Shown here piece after piece: positions 54,094 through 64,000 of a stretch of 64,000 nucleotides of DNA. Source of the stretch: Devosia sp. Root685 (GTDB lineage: Bacteria > Pseudomonadota > Alphaproteobacteria > Rhizobiales > Devosiaceae). Within the stretch, counting starts at the first letter, position 1. Each line of letters begins with the position of its first letter. The stretch covers positions 1 to 64,000 of the forward strand of contig NZ_LMHK01000003.1 in the NCBI RefSeq assembly GCF_001427875.1, in the 5' to 3' direction. A program made the translations under genes and the position numbers. The notes beneath the pieces were generated by a model, which saw only the letters and a list, made by a program, of their open reading frames with translations, searched no databases and was not told where the DNA came from.

Positions 54094-54157
54094 GTCATCC
54101 CCGCGAAAGCGGGGATCTCAAACCCCAGGCAGAGATTCCCGCTTTAGCGGGAATGAC
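54094..54157. repeat. GTCATTCCCGC-family inverted repeat between trpA and accD
   Basis: Arms 54094-54117 and 54134-54157 with four differences between them, GTCATCCCCGCGAAAGCGG and CCGCTTTAGCGGGAATGAC type. A relative of 35585-35653. Confidence 0.85.
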
Positions 54158-54176
54158 ACTGTGGGGAGGAGGCATT

Positions 54177-55000
54177 TTACGTCCTGGCCCGCTTCACGCC
54201 CGCTGCGATGTCGGCAACGAGGTCCCGGACGGCGGCGACGGTTCTGTCGGTGGCCTTGCCATCGACCAGGGTCTTGGCAACTGCTTCCACCAGCACGGTG
54301 CCGACGACGATGCCATCGGCATGCTTGCCGATCTCGGCGGCGTCTTCGGCGGTCTTGATGCCAAAACCGACGGCGACGGGCAGATCGGTATGCGCCTTGA
54401 TGCGCTGCACGGCTTCCCCGACCGCGGCCCGCGATTTGATGGCCGCGCCGGTCACCCCGGTCATCGAGACGTAATAGACAAAACCGGACGTATTTTCGAG
54501 CACGACCGGCAAGCGCTGGTCATTGGTGGTCGGGGTGGTCAGGCGAATGAAATTGATTCCAGCCTTGAGGGCCGGAATGCAGAGTTCATTGTCTTCCTCG
54601 GCAGGGAGGTCGACGATGATCAACCCATCGATGCCTGCTTCCTTCGCGGCGGCGAGAAATCTATCGACGCCAAAGCTGTAGATGGGGTTGTAATAGCCCA
54701 TCAGCACGATCGGCGTGTTTTCGTCCTTGCGGCGGAATTCTTCCACCATGCCCAAAAGCCCGAGCAGGGTCTGCCCGGCCTTCAGCGCCCGCTGGCCGCC
54801 CATCTGGATGGCGACGCCATCGGCCATGGGGTCGGAAAAGGGCAGGCCGAGCTCGATAATGTCGGCGCCGGCCTGCGGCAGGGCATTCAAAATGGCCTGG
54901 CTGGTGGCGAGATCGGGATCGCCGCCCATGACATAGGTGACGAAGGCGGGGCGGTTGGCGGCTTTGGCGGCGGCGAAGGCGCGGTCGATACGGGTGGTCA

Positions 55001-55001
<1 letters not shown>
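54177..55001 (-). CDS. trpA: Tryptophan synthase alpha chain
   Basis: A 274-residue TIM-barrel. Catalytic Glu in [17 protein letters not shown] and Asp in [12 protein letters not shown]; the phosphate-binding [14 protein letters not shown] is present. It makes indole from indole-glycerol phosphate. ATG 55001 overlaps the trpB stop (TAATG). Confidence 0.96.
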
Positions 55002-56215
<1,214 letters not shown>

Positions 56216-56259
56216 TGAAATCCTCTCGGCGCCGCCGAGATGACCCGGCAAACGATCCT

Positions 56260-56907
56260 TCAAACGGCCGCGCGGGCGTTGCGGATGAACGCTTCGATCA
56301 GCCTCTTGTCCTTTTCGCCGGGTGCCCGCTCCACGCCCGAAGACACGTCGATGCCGAATGGCGAGACGGTTCTTATGGCTTGGGCGACATTGTCCGGCGT
56401 CAGGCCACCGGAAAGCATGAAGGGCACGGACGGGTCAAGCGCCTTGAGGAGTGACCAGTCAAAACTTTCGCCCAATCCGCCGGGTCGATCCGCACCCTTG
56501 GGGGGCTTTGCATCAAGGAGGATACGGTCGGCGATGTCGGAAAAGGCGGCAACCTGCGCCACGTCTTCGGCGGTGCCGATGGGCAACGCTTTCATGATTT
56601 CGACCCCGGAATCGGACCTGATGGTCTCGACCCGGTGCGGGGTTTCGGGGCCGTGCAGCTGGATCCAGTCCGGACCGAGCGCGGCGACTTCGGCGACCGA
56701 GCTATTGTCCGGATTGACCAGCACCACGCAGCTTTCGACCTGCCCGCGGGCGGCCGAAATCAATTCGGCCAGCATGTCGATGGGCACATGACGCGGCGAG
56801 CGCGCAAAATGCATGAAGCCGATCATGTCGGCGCCGGCGGCAATGGCGGTGTCGAGCATGGCAAAAGTCTTGATGCCGCAGATTTTGATGATCAGGGGGT
56901 CGCCCAT
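56260..56907 (-). CDS. trpF: Phosphoribosylanthranilate isomerase
   Basis: A 215-residue isomerase. [20 protein letters not shown] has the catalytic Cys, and Asp in [11 protein letters not shown]; the C-terminal [15 protein letters not shown] and GIDVSSGVE complete the active site. First gene of the trpFBA run; no Trp-rich leader peptide is visible upstream. Confidence 0.95.
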   Translation of the reverse strand: MGDPLIIKICGIKTFAMLDTAIAAGADMIGFMHFARSPRHVPIDMLAELISAARGQVESCVVLVNPDNSSVAEVAALGPDWIQLHGPETPHRVETIRSDSGVEIMKALPIGTAEDVAQVAAFSDIADRILLDAKPPKGADRPGGLGESFDWSLLKALDPSVPFMLSGGLTPDNVAQAIRTVSPFGIDVSSGVERAPGEKDKRLIEAFIRNARAAV

Positions 56908-56962
56908 CGCGTGGTCGGAACTCAGCTGTCGGAGCTAGGATAAAGGGGGCAAGGAGGTGCGT

Positions 56963-57325
56963 TCACCGCAGGTCCAGGATTTCGTCGACTTCGGAAAGGG
57001 CATTGGTACCGCCCTGACCCTGCCGCCGGCGCTGGGCTTCGAGCTCGGAGTTGAGCGCCTGGGCTTCGCGGCGCCACTGGCGCTCGCGCTTGCGGTGCTG
57101 CCCTTGCGCAAACCAGGTGGCGGTGCCGCCGAGCAATACGCCGATCAGCAGCACGATATAGAGAATGACAAAGAGCGGAATGCCATAGCCCGCGGCATCC
57201 GCCGAGGCGGGGCTACCGAAAGGATTGAGGTTGACGGCGACCAGTTGCCGGTTGGCGAGGGCAAAAGCCACCAATGCCACACAAAGCGGCACCAGAACCA
57301 GCCAACCAACGATCTTGCTGACCAT
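56963..57325 (-). CDS. lapA: LapA-domain membrane protein
   Basis: A 120-residue protein with two membrane segments (VGWLVLVPLCVALVAFALAN and GIPLFVILYIVLLIGVLLGG) and a basic C-terminal coiled-coil tail. LapA/YciS domain proteins help regulate LPS assembly in enterobacteria; the role here is inferred. Standard position between ihfB and trpF. Confidence 0.85.
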   Translation of the reverse strand: MVSKIVGWLVLVPLCVALVAFALANRQLVAVNLNPFGSPASADAAGYGIPLFVILYIVLLIGVLLGGTATWFAQGQHRKRERQWRREAQALNSELEAQRRRQGQGGTNALSEVDEILDLR

Positions 57326-57367
57326 AAAGTCTTCCGAACTAATTTAGTGGTCCAGGAGCGTATCGCA

Positions 57368-57649
57368 TCACTCGCGATTGAGACGTTCTCGGATTTCCTT
57401 GCCGGCCTTGAATTGCGGCACGTATTTTTCCTCGACATCGACCTGTTCGCCGGTGCGCGGATTGCGCCCGACACGCGCCGGGCGGTTTTTTACCGAGAAG
57501 GCGCCAAAACCGCGCAACTCGACACGGTCGCCGCGCGCCATGGCATCCCCGATCTGGTCGAGAATGGCATTGACGATGTTTTCGATGTCGCGCTGGAACA
57601 GATGCGGATTCTCTGCGGCGAGCTTCTCGACAAGTTCAGACTTGATCAT
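57368..57649 (-). CDS. ihfB: Integration host factor beta subunit
   Basis: A 93-residue DNA-bending HU/IHF protein: [17 protein letters not shown], then [20 protein letters not shown] with the Pro that intercalates DNA. The IHF-beta type is suggested by its place beside rpsA/sppA and its N-terminus. ATG 57649; a longer frame upstream is not conserved. IHF is also needed at many sigma-54 promoters. Confidence 0.93.
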   Translation of the reverse strand: MIKSELVEKLAAENPHLFQRDIENIVNAILDQIGDAMARGDRVELRGFGAFSVKNRPARVGRNPRTGEQVDVEEKYVPQFKAGKEIRERLNRE

Positions 57650-57686
57650 GGAAGGCTCCGGTCTCCAAGACGCTGGTCCCCTTGCC

Positions 57687-58634
57687 TCAGGGGTTCGTTC
57701 CAACCTGCCAAAGCGAAACCAAACCGTCAAGCATCACAGGACCTTCCATCGGCAGTCCCAATGCCGCACGGGCCGAGCCGCCAAGCAATTGCCCGACCCA
57801 GCCAAAGCCCTGGTCGGGCAGCGGCCAGGCGGAACGGACGGCCAGGTCTTTGGCAATGCCCTTTTCGCTTTCGAGCCAGGCAATGGCTTCGGTTTCTCCA
57901 CCGATCGCATCGATGAGGCCATTTTCGAGCGCTACGCGGCCGGTGACGATGCGGCCATCGGCAAGCGCGAGAGCCTTGGGGCGCGGCAGATTGCGGCGTT
58001 CCGCGACGATATCGACGAACCAGACAAAGCTGTCTTCGACGAGAGCGGCAAGCGAAGCGCGCGGCGCGCCCTCCAGCGGTTCGTTGAAATCGGGCTCGGC
58101 CTTGAGCGGGCCCGAGGCGACCTTGTCGAGGTCGATGCCGATGGTATCGAGCAGTTTGCCGGCATTGACGTGCTGATAAAGCACGCCGATCGAGCCAACG
58201 ATCGACAGGCGCCGGGCAAAAATGTGATCGGTGCCGATGGCGGTCATATAGGCGGCGGAAGCGCCAAGCTCGTTGATGACCGAGACCGTCGGCTTTTCGG
58301 CGCTGAGCCGGCGGAGCGCTTCATAGAGCTCCTCGCCGCCCGCCGTGGTGCCGCCGGGAGAATTGATGGCGACGATCACGGCCTTGATGTTGTCGTCCTC
58401 GATCAGCTCCGCGAACATTTTCTGCCGCGCGGCATTGGTCGAAATGGTCCCGTCGATGGTGATCCGGGCAATGGTGCCACTGCCTGTCGCGCTTGGCATG
58501 GCGAACCGGCCGAATAGCGCCAGCACAACAGCAATGGCGCAAACAAGCGCAATGATACGCCAGCGCCCGCGCGAACGCCGGAACGTATCGGCAGCCAGCG
58601 CCTCATGCGCTTCGAAGGGAGGAATCTGGGTCAC
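57687..58634 (-). CDS. sppA: Signal peptide peptidase SppA
   Basis: A 315-residue short (36K-type) SppA. One N-terminal membrane anchor ([20 protein letters not shown], about residues 27-46). The catalytic Ser is in [14 protein letters not shown] and the Lys in [11 protein letters not shown]. It degrades cleaved signal peptides in the membrane. It precedes ihfB by 37 bases. Confidence 0.93.
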   Translation of the reverse strand: MTQIPPFEAHEALAADTFRRSRGRWRIIALVCAIAVVLALFGRFAMPSATGSGTIARITIDGTISTNAARQKMFAELIEDDNIKAVIVAINSPGGTTAGGEELYEALRRLSAEKPTVSVINELGASAAYMTAIGTDHIFARRLSIVGSIGVLYQHVNAGKLLDTIGIDLDKVASGPLKAEPDFNEPLEGAPRASLAALVEDSFVWFVDIVAERRNLPRPKALALADGRIVTGRVALENGLIDAIGGETEAIAWLESEKGIAKDLAVRSAWPLPDQGFGWVGQLLGGSARAALGLPMEGPVMLDGLVSLWQVGTNP

Positions 58635-58730
58635 GGCACGGTCCTAGGGGATTTTGCGGGCGACCATACACGGCTGGGGCAAAACGGCCAGATGTGGCGA
58701 GCTAATTTGAAGCGGTTGTGGGTGCCGATG

Positions 58731-58933
58731 CCCCCACCTAGCCTCCCCCTGAACTGTGTACTCTGGACCGACGCCGCACTTTCATCGTCGTCCCCGGCGT
58801 CATTCCCGCGAAAGCGGGAATCCAGGCTTCGGTAAGAGAGATTCCCGCTTTCGCGGGAATGACGCGGTGAATTTGATAAGCGCCGATCAGCTCGAAGTGA
58901 ACAGTCCCCTTTGAGGGGGAGGCTAGGTGGGGG
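58731..58933. repeat. GGGGGAGG-type repeat carrying a second repeat inside it
   Basis: Outer arms CCCCCACCTAGCCTCCCCCT (58731-58750) and AGGGGGAGGCTAGGTGGGGG (58914-58933) are perfect reverse complements. The arms continue with CTGTGTAC and GTGAACAG. A GTCATTCCCGC repeat lies inside. The flanking 58635-58730 and 58934-58954 show nothing else. Confidence 0.85.
58799..58863. repeat. GTCATTCCCGC-family inverted repeat, nested
   Basis: The 24-base arms 58799-58822 and 58840-58863 are perfect reverse complements with a 17-base loop. They are identical to the 35585 copy in the arms, but the loop differs. Confidence 0.88.
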
Positions 58934-58954
58934 TTCTTCCCCACTCACGAAAGC

Positions 58955-59458
58955 CTAAAGCGTCTTCACCATGTACCGCGCTGCGTCTTCATAGGCTGCG
59001 AGCTTTTCGGCTAGGTCCGGGCGGTCTTCGGCAACAAAACCTTGCCTTTCCCAGAAGGGCAACGAGCCGTTGACGGCAACGAGGCTCATGGTGGGAAAGC
59101 TCATGGCTTCGGCGTGCTTGGTGAGGGCTGCAACGATCTGACCGGCTGCCCCGACGCCACGCGTGACGGGCAATAAAGCGAGATCGTGGATATAGTAGGT
59201 GTCGGGGCGTTCAGGCAGCGCACCCATAAGTTCGTTGAGCGCCGGCAGTGCGCCGCGTGTCCAGGGATGGCTCAGCACATAGCCGGCGGGTTTTTCGGCG
59301 ACTTCGAGAATGTAGCAGCCATTGCGGTAGAGGCTGTGCTTTTCGGCCAGCACTTCATCCGCTTCGAAGAAGCCGGGATGGACCTTTGCGGCAATGGTCG
59401 AGACCGCATTGAGGTCGTAGCCGCTCATGGCGCGCCAGGAAACGTCCCTGAAAAGCAT
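58955..59458 (-). CDS. GNAT family N-acetyltransferase
   Basis: A 167-residue GNAT enzyme: DTYYIHDLALLPVTRGVGAAGQIV is motif A, and LVAVNGSLPFWERQGFV is motif B. The acceptor is unknown. Start ATG 59458 (MLFRDVSWRAMSGYDL) or ATG 59428. It sits between sppA and rpsA, separated from rpsA by a terminator. Confidence 0.85.
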   Translation of the reverse strand: MLFRDVSWRAMSGYDLNAVSTIAAKVHPGFFEADEVLAEKHSLYRNGCYILEVAEKPAGYVLSHPWTRGALPALNELMGALPERPDTYYIHDLALLPVTRGVGAAGQIVAALTKHAEAMSFPTMSLVAVNGSLPFWERQGFVAEDRPDLAEKLAAYEDAARYMVKTL

Positions 59459-59476
59459 GACATTGGTCCCATCAAC

Positions 59477-59507
59477 AAAACGACCCGCGCCGAGAAAGCG
59501 CGGGTCG
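59477..59507 (-). terminator. rpsA intrinsic terminator
   Basis: CGACCCGCGC (59481-59490) pairs with GCGCGGGTCG (59498-59507); TTTTG follows on the minus strand. Confidence 0.85.
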
Positions 59508-59531
59508 AAGGATTGCAGTTAAGCCCAGGGC

Positions 59532-61253
59532 TTACTTGTCGTCGCGGCCCTTGAGGGCAGCGCCGAGGATGTCGCCGAGCGAAGCACCCGAATCCGAGGA
59601 ACCGAAGTTTGCAACGGCTTCACGTTCTTCGGCGATTTCGAGCGCCTTGATCGAGAGCTGGATGCGGCCGGTCTTGCGGTCGTACTGGGTGATGCGTGCA
59701 TCGACCTTTTCGCCCTTGGAGAAACGCTCCGGACGCTGGTCGTTACGATCGCGGCTGAGGTCGGCGCGGCGGATGAAGGCCGTGACGTCGCTGTCGGCGA
59801 TACGGACTTCAATGCCCCCATCGTTGACTTCGATGACTTCAGTGGTGACGACAGCGTTCTTGCGCAGGCCGCCGGCCTCCGCAGGCTCGCTCGAAGAGGA
59901 CGCCGAGGAGGACGTGCCTTCGCCATTGAGCTGCTTGATGCCGAGCGAAATACGTTCCTTCTCGACATCGACGTCGAGAACCTTGGCCGAAACCATGTCG
60001 CCACGGTTGTAGTCGTCAAGAGCGACTTCACCGGACTTCTGCCAATCGAGATCGGACAGGTGAACCATGCCGTCCACATCGCCTTCGAGGCCGATGAACA
60101 GGCCGAATTCGGTCTTGTTCTTGACTTCGCCTTCGATGGTCGAGCCAACAGGATTCTTCTCGGCGAAGGCTTCCCATGGGTTCTGCAGGGTCTGCTTGAG
60201 ACCGAGCGAAATACGGCGCTTGTCCGGATCGACTTCGAGCACGACGACATCGACTTCCTGCGAGGTCGAGACGATCTTGCCGGGGTGGACGTTCTTCTTG
60301 GTCCAGCTCATTTCCGAAACGTGGATCAGGCCTTCGATGCCTGGTTCCAGTTCGACGAATGCGCCGTAGTCGGTGATGTTGGTCACGCGGCCAGAGAATT
60401 TTGCACCGATCGGATACTTGGCTTCGATGCCTTCCCAGGGATCAGCCTGGAGCTGCTTCATGCCGAGCGAGATACGGTGGCTCTCGTGGTTGATGCGAAC
60501 GATCTGGACCTTGATGGTCTCGCCGATCGTGAGCACTTCGGACGGGTGGTTGACGCGGCGCCAAGCGATATCGGTGACGTGCAGCAGGCCATCGATGCCG
60601 CCGAGATCAACAAACGCACCGTAATCGGTGATGTTCTTGACCACGCCGTCGACAACCTGGCCCTCTTCGAGCTGCTGGACGATTTCCGAACGCTGTTCGG
60701 CGCGCGATTCTTCGAGAATAGCACGACGCGACACGACGATATTGCCGCGACGCTTGTCCATCTTGAGGATCTGGAACGGCTGCGGCACGTTCATGAGCGG
60801 CGCGATATCGCGGATCGGACGGATGTCGACCTGCGAACGCGGCAGGAAGGCCACGGCGCCTTCGAGATCGACGGTGAAACCACCCTTGACCTGATTGAAG
60901 ATCGTGCCTTCAACGCGCTCATTGGCGTTGTACTTTTCTTCGAGCTTGACCCAGCTCTCTTCGCGGCGAGCCTTTTCGCGCGAAAGAACGGCTTCGCCGA
61001 GGGCGTTTTCGACGCGGTCGACATAGACCTCGACCACCGAACCGATGGTGATGGTGCCGTCGCGGCCGGCCTGGCCGAATTCCTTCATCGGAACGCGGCC
61101 TTCGGTCTTCAGACCAACGTCGATGATCGCCAGGTCTTTTTCGATGGCGACGACAGTGCCACGAACAACGGTGCCTTCAGCGGCATCATTGTCGACAAAG
61201 CTGTCGAGCAGCATCGATTCGAAATCTTCTTTAGTCACAGTTTGCTGTGCCAA
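59532..61253 (-). CDS. rpsA: 30S ribosomal protein S1
   Basis: A 573-residue protein with six S1 (OB) repeats, each with the ITDYGAFV/KTEFGLFIGL-type motif. The N-terminal two are less conserved and bind the ribosome; the central ones, such as VKNITDYGAFVDLGGIDGLLH, bind mRNA. It delivers mRNA to the 30S. Full length. It follows cmk on the minus strand, the usual cmk-rpsA order. Confidence 0.97.
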   Translation of the reverse strand: MAQQTVTKEDFESMLLDSFVDNDAAEGTVVRGTVVAIEKDLAIIDVGLKTEGRVPMKEFGQAGRDGTITIGSVVEVYVDRVENALGEAVLSREKARREESWVKLEEKYNANERVEGTIFNQVKGGFTVDLEGAVAFLPRSQVDIRPIRDIAPLMNVPQPFQILKMDKRRGNIVVSRRAILEESRAEQRSEIVQQLEEGQVVDGVVKNITDYGAFVDLGGIDGLLHVTDIAWRRVNHPSEVLTIGETIKVQIVRINHESHRISLGMKQLQADPWEGIEAKYPIGAKFSGRVTNITDYGAFVELEPGIEGLIHVSEMSWTKKNVHPGKIVSTSQEVDVVVLEVDPDKRRISLGLKQTLQNPWEAFAEKNPVGSTIEGEVKNKTEFGLFIGLEGDVDGMVHLSDLDWQKSGEVALDDYNRGDMVSAKVLDVDVEKERISLGIKQLNGEGTSSSASSSSEPAEAGGLRKNAVVTTEVIEVNDGGIEVRIADSDVTAFIRRADLSRDRNDQRPERFSKGEKVDARITQYDRKTGRIQLSIKALEIAEEREAVANFGSSDSGASLGDILGAALKGRDDK

Positions 61254-61432
61254 ACGTTTTCTCCGGTGCGCCGGTGGTTTTGTGGTTGCTGATCCCTGCC
61301 GAACACGGGTCCGCTTTGACGAAACGCCAAAGCCGGCACACGGAGCGCCGCTTCTTGCAAGGATGATTGGGTTATTTCAGGTCCGGGCCATCAGCTTTGG
61401 TGATTGAGATAGACCAAGCCTCAAGGAGGAAA

Positions 61433-62086
61433 TTAGGAGAACGAGCGTTCCCCTGCCTTGAGCGCCATGGCCTCATCGACAATCGCGATGGCAGCGCGGA
61501 GTGCGGCCTCTATACTCAGTTGTGTCGTATCGAGCAAGTGTGCGTCGTTCGACTTGTAGAAGCCGCCATTGGGATTGAGCATGTCGCGGGCGTCCCGCTC
61601 TTCTATCTGGTGATAGAGGCTATAGCGGTCAACCACCTCGCCGCGGGCTTCGAACTGGCGGGCCCGGCGCTCCATGCGCGCCTTGCTGTCGGCCTGGATA
61701 AAGAGTTTCACATCGGCATCGGGGCAGATCTTCGTGCCGATATCGCGCCCGTCGAGCACGGCGCCGCCCGGTTGCAGGGCAAAATTGCGCTGAAAATCGA
61801 AGAGGGCTTTTCGCACCTCGGCGATCACGGCGACTTTTGAGGCCAATGTGCCGGCCTTGGCGCTGGTCAGGGTTTCGAGATCGGTAAGGTGGCCAGCATC
61901 GAGTTTTCGTGCGGCCTCGATTGCTTTTGTTTCGAATTCGCCTGTGTCTTCAAAGGCTTCGACCGCGACCCCGACCGCGCGATAGAGCAGGCCGGTATCA
62001 AGATGGGGCAGCCCATAGTGTCGCGCCAGACCCAGAGCCAGGGTGCCCTTGCCGGAGGCGGCCGGCCCGTCGACGGCTATGATCAT
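61433..62086 (-). CDS. cmk: Cytidylate kinase
   Basis: A 217-residue NMP kinase. The P-loop is VDGPAASGKGTLA at the N-terminus, the CMP site includes HLDTGLLYRAVG and VLDGRDIGTKICPDAD, with the lid RMERRARQFEARG. It makes CDP/dCDP. The ATG at 62086 gives MIIAVDGPAASGKG with GGAA eight bases upstream; ATG 62095 is possible. Confidence 0.95.
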   Translation of the reverse strand: MIIAVDGPAASGKGTLALGLARHYGLPHLDTGLLYRAVGVAVEAFEDTGEFETKAIEAARKLDAGHLTDLETLTSAKAGTLASKVAVIAEVRKALFDFQRNFALQPGGAVLDGRDIGTKICPDADVKLFIQADSKARMERRARQFEARGEVVDRYSLYHQIEERDARDMLNPNGGFYKSNDAHLLDTTQLSIEAALRAAIAIVDEAMALKAGERSFS

Positions 62087-62276
62087 GAGCTTCATTCCCG
62101 CGCTTGGCATATCCCTGACCGCCTTAGCATGGCTTGGCCCGACGGAGCCACCCTCGCCCATTCAGCATTTAGGATTTGACACAACCCGGCTTTGCACCTA
62201 ACCGGACTGGCCGAATATCAGGCTTGGCCGCGGCGGTCGGCCCAAGGCATTTTCCCCTATCGACGAGGCATGTGAA

Positions 62277-62681
62277 ATGGCCAACGAACGCGGCACCAAG
62301 CGTACCGATCCCGATACCGGCAAGAAGTTCTACGATCTGAACATGGATCCGATCGTCTCGCCCTATTCCGGCAAGTCCTATCCCCGCTCCTATTTCGACA
62401 CCCTGGCCGTTGGCAAGGCGTCGACCGTGACTTCGCGCAAGGTCGACGATGAAGATGAGGTCGAGGAAGAAGAGGTTGAGGACACCAACGCCCCTGAAAT
62501 CGTCAGCCTCGAGGATGCCGACGCTGAAGAGAGCGGCGGCGACGAGGAAATCCCAGATACCGACGATGTCGAAGTCGACGAAGAACTGGGCGACGACGAG
62601 GAAGACGTGTTCCTCGAAGAGGAAGACGACGACGCCGACGACGGCCTCGGCTTTGAGGTCGGCGACGACGAAGACCGCTGA
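62277..62681 (+). CDS. TIGR02300-type acidic FYDLN protein
   Basis: A 134-residue protein. The conserved N-terminus is ANERGTKRTDPDTGKKFYDL followed by NMDPIVSPYSGKSYP. From residue 58 it is almost entirely Asp/Glu. The family is restricted to alphaproteobacteria and its function is unknown; a nucleic-acid-mimic or zinc-less ribosome-associated role has been guessed. Only its N-terminal 50 residues look structured. Confidence 0.9.
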   Translation: MANERGTKRTDPDTGKKFYDLNMDPIVSPYSGKSYPRSYFDTLAVGKASTVTSRKVDDEDEVEEEEVEDTNAPEIVSLEDADAEESGGDEEIPDTDDVEVDEELGDDEEDVFLEEEDDDADDGLGFEVGDDEDR

Positions 62682-62821
62682 TTTTATTTGACTATTTCCG
62701 CCGGGGAGGGTTTTCCCCGGCGGATGAAAAAAGTGTCATTTAGGCTCTTGCGTTGTCCGGAATCATCCTCTAGGTTCCGCCTCGCTTCAGCCGGGCACTG
62801 TCCCTGAAGTACCCATGGAAT

Positions 62822-62897
<76 letters not shown>

Positions 62898-63026
62898 TTT
62901 CCTCCGAAATTGTTGACAGACTGCTAGCATCGAGCGCGGTTTTGGCGCGAATGCGTCAGGGTTCGGTTGTGTCCTTGCGCCAGTTTTCTATACTGGGCGG
63001 CAAGAACCAGCCGGGGACGCCCCTTT

Positions 63027-64000
63027 TTGTCGTCCAGTATCGATCCCCATCCGAGAAAAATCGAACCGCGTTGGCGGCGGGCCGTGCGATTCGCCGGGCG
63101 GCGTCTCGATACGCTTTCCGCCGGTGGCTGGCTTTTTGGCCTGCTCTTTGCCGCGCTATCGCTGACCCCTTCGCTGATCCCGCGCAATGTCATGGTGCAG
63201 GGGGTGCTTTCCGGCTGCGCTTTTGCGGCCGGCTATGGCATCGGGGTGTTTTTCGAATGGCTGTGGAATTTTCTCGAACTGCGCTGGCCCAACCGAAAAA
63301 TAGCGCGCTGGACCGGACGGCTCTGCGCCGGGGCGTGCCTCGTGCTGACCATCGTCTTTCTCTGGTTCTGGACGGGCTGGCAGAATTCCATCCGCGCCGG
63401 CATGGGCGAGGCGCCGCTTGAAGCGACCCAGCCGCTGCTGGTGGCCCTGATTGCCCTGCTGCCGGCGGCGCTGCTGATCGGCCTTGGCACATTGATCGTC
63501 GAGGGCGTGCGCGTGGTCGCCCGCTGGCTCACCAGACTGATCCCGCCGCGCGTGGCGCTCGTTGGGGCCATGATCCTTGTCGGGCTCGCCACCGCGACAG
63601 TGGGCGATGGCGTTATTGCGCGCGGACTGTTTCTGGCGGCCGACCGGTTCTATGGCGATTTCGACCGGCTCGTGGGGATTTCAGAACCCATGCCGACCGA
63701 TCCGCTCAAATCGGGCAGCGCTCAATCGCTGGTGCGCTGGGACACGATTGGGCTTGATGCGCGCGTCTATGTCGAAACCGGCCCCAGCGCCGGGGAGATC
63801 GCCGCCATCACCGAAAAGCCGGCGGAAACGCCGCTGCGCGTCTATGTCGGCCTGCGCTCGGCCGATACCCCGGAGCAGCGCGCCGCGCTGGCCCTCAAGG
63901 AAATGGACCGGGTGGGGGCTTTCGATAGGGCGGTGCTGGTACTGATCATGCCGGTTGGCACCGGCTGGGTCGAGCCGGCGGCGATAGACACGCTCGAATT
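63027..64000 (+). CDS. Alpha/beta-hydrolase family membrane protein (Abhydrolase_9 type), N-terminal part
   Basis: The open frame runs from a TTG at 63027 (alternative GTG 63084) to the window edge. About four membrane segments are visible, such as GGWLFGLLFAALSLTPSLIP, GCAFAAGYGIGVFFEWLW, ACLVLTIVFLWFW and LLVALIALLPAALLIGLG. The soluble part has RVYVGLRSADTPEQRAALAL and VLVLIMPVGTGWVEPAAID, matching the Abhydrolase_9 family in which the catalytic residues lie farther on, outside the window. The function is unknown. Confidence 0.8.
   Translation, partial: MSSSIDPHPRKIEPRWRRAVRFAGRRLDTLSAGGWLFGLLFAALSLTPSLIPRNVMVQGVLSGCAFAAGYGIGVFFEWLWNFLELRWPNRKIARWTGRLCAGACLVLTIVFLWFWTGWQNSIRAGMGEAPLEATQPLLVALIALLPAALLIGLGTLIVEGVRVVARWLTRLIPPRVALVGAMILVGLATATVGDGVIARGLFLAADRFYGDFDRLVGISEPMPTDPLKSGSAQSLVRWDTIGLDARVYVETGPSAGEIAAITEKPAETPLRVYVGLRSADTPEQRAALALKEMDRVGAFDRAVLVLIMPVGTGWVEPAAIDTLE

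Overview
The window is a chromosomal segment of a GC-rich alphaproteobacterium of the order Hyphomicrobiales (Rhizobiales). A Devosia-like genome is my best guess, from gene content and repeat style only. The evidence is the conserved blocks miaB-phoH-ybeY-CorC, metK-trmB-rimP-nusA-ylxR-infB, lptC-lptA-lptB-rpoN-hpf-ptsN, pheS-pheT, trxA-addA-addB and cmk-rpsA-sppA-ihfB-lapA-trpF-trpB-trpA-accD, together with an HWE-type histidine kinase, an AccD without zinc-ribbon cysteines and rhizobial-type palindromic intergenic repeats. Almost the whole window is housekeeping; no prophage, CRISPR array or complete insertion sequence is present.

Layout. 1-5.2 kb: the last codons of an IS630-type transposase, then CorC-like CBS protein, ybeY, phoH, a GNAT acetyltransferase and miaB. 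5.3-10.3 kb: a 62-codon protein, an HWE sensor kinase, rpsO and pnp. 10.3-13.3 kb: an accessory block with a serine hydrolase, an L,D-transpeptidase, a structured RNA candidate, an Stf0 sulfotransferase and a HAD phosphatase. 13.5-23.3 kb: the infB/nusA/rimP translation cluster, a flavodoxin-reductase-like gene, a small secreted protein, an HxlR regulator, trmB and metK. 23.5-29.1 kb: RNase D, LPS-export genes lptCAB, rpoN, hpf and ptsN. 29.2-33.4 kb: a heat-shock operon (hsp20-DUF1150), a glycosyltransferase, a TetR/MFS pair and a small secreted protein. 33.6-39.1 kb: rpmI-rplT and pheS, an ASCH-exonuclease fusion, and pheT. 39.3-50.2 kb: folC, a GH3 hydrolase, trxA, addA, addB and a MurU-like nucleotidyltransferase. 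50.4-62.1 kb: a chemoreceptor, accD, trpA/B/F, lapA, ihfB, sppA, a GNAT protein, rpsA and cmk. 62.3-64 kb: an acidic FYDLN protein, tRNA-Ala(GGC) and a membrane alpha/beta-hydrolase that runs off the end.

Non-coding signals are the most interesting part. I see a GGAAC-N16-CGTT (EcfG-type) promoter before the L,D-transpeptidase, a GG-N10-GC sigma-54 promoter before rpoN itself, and an RpoH-type promoter followed by a ROSE-like leader before hsp20. There is also a terminator-ended three-hairpin RNA candidate before the sulfotransferase, a compact three-way-junction palindrome upstream of phoH, a pair of AACCNGGTT dyads in a divergent promoter region, and at least four families of palindromic repeats, one copy nested inside another. 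Several starts (phoH, lptC, the L,D-transpeptidase, the GH3 gene) are inferred to be TTG because the family homology begins there.
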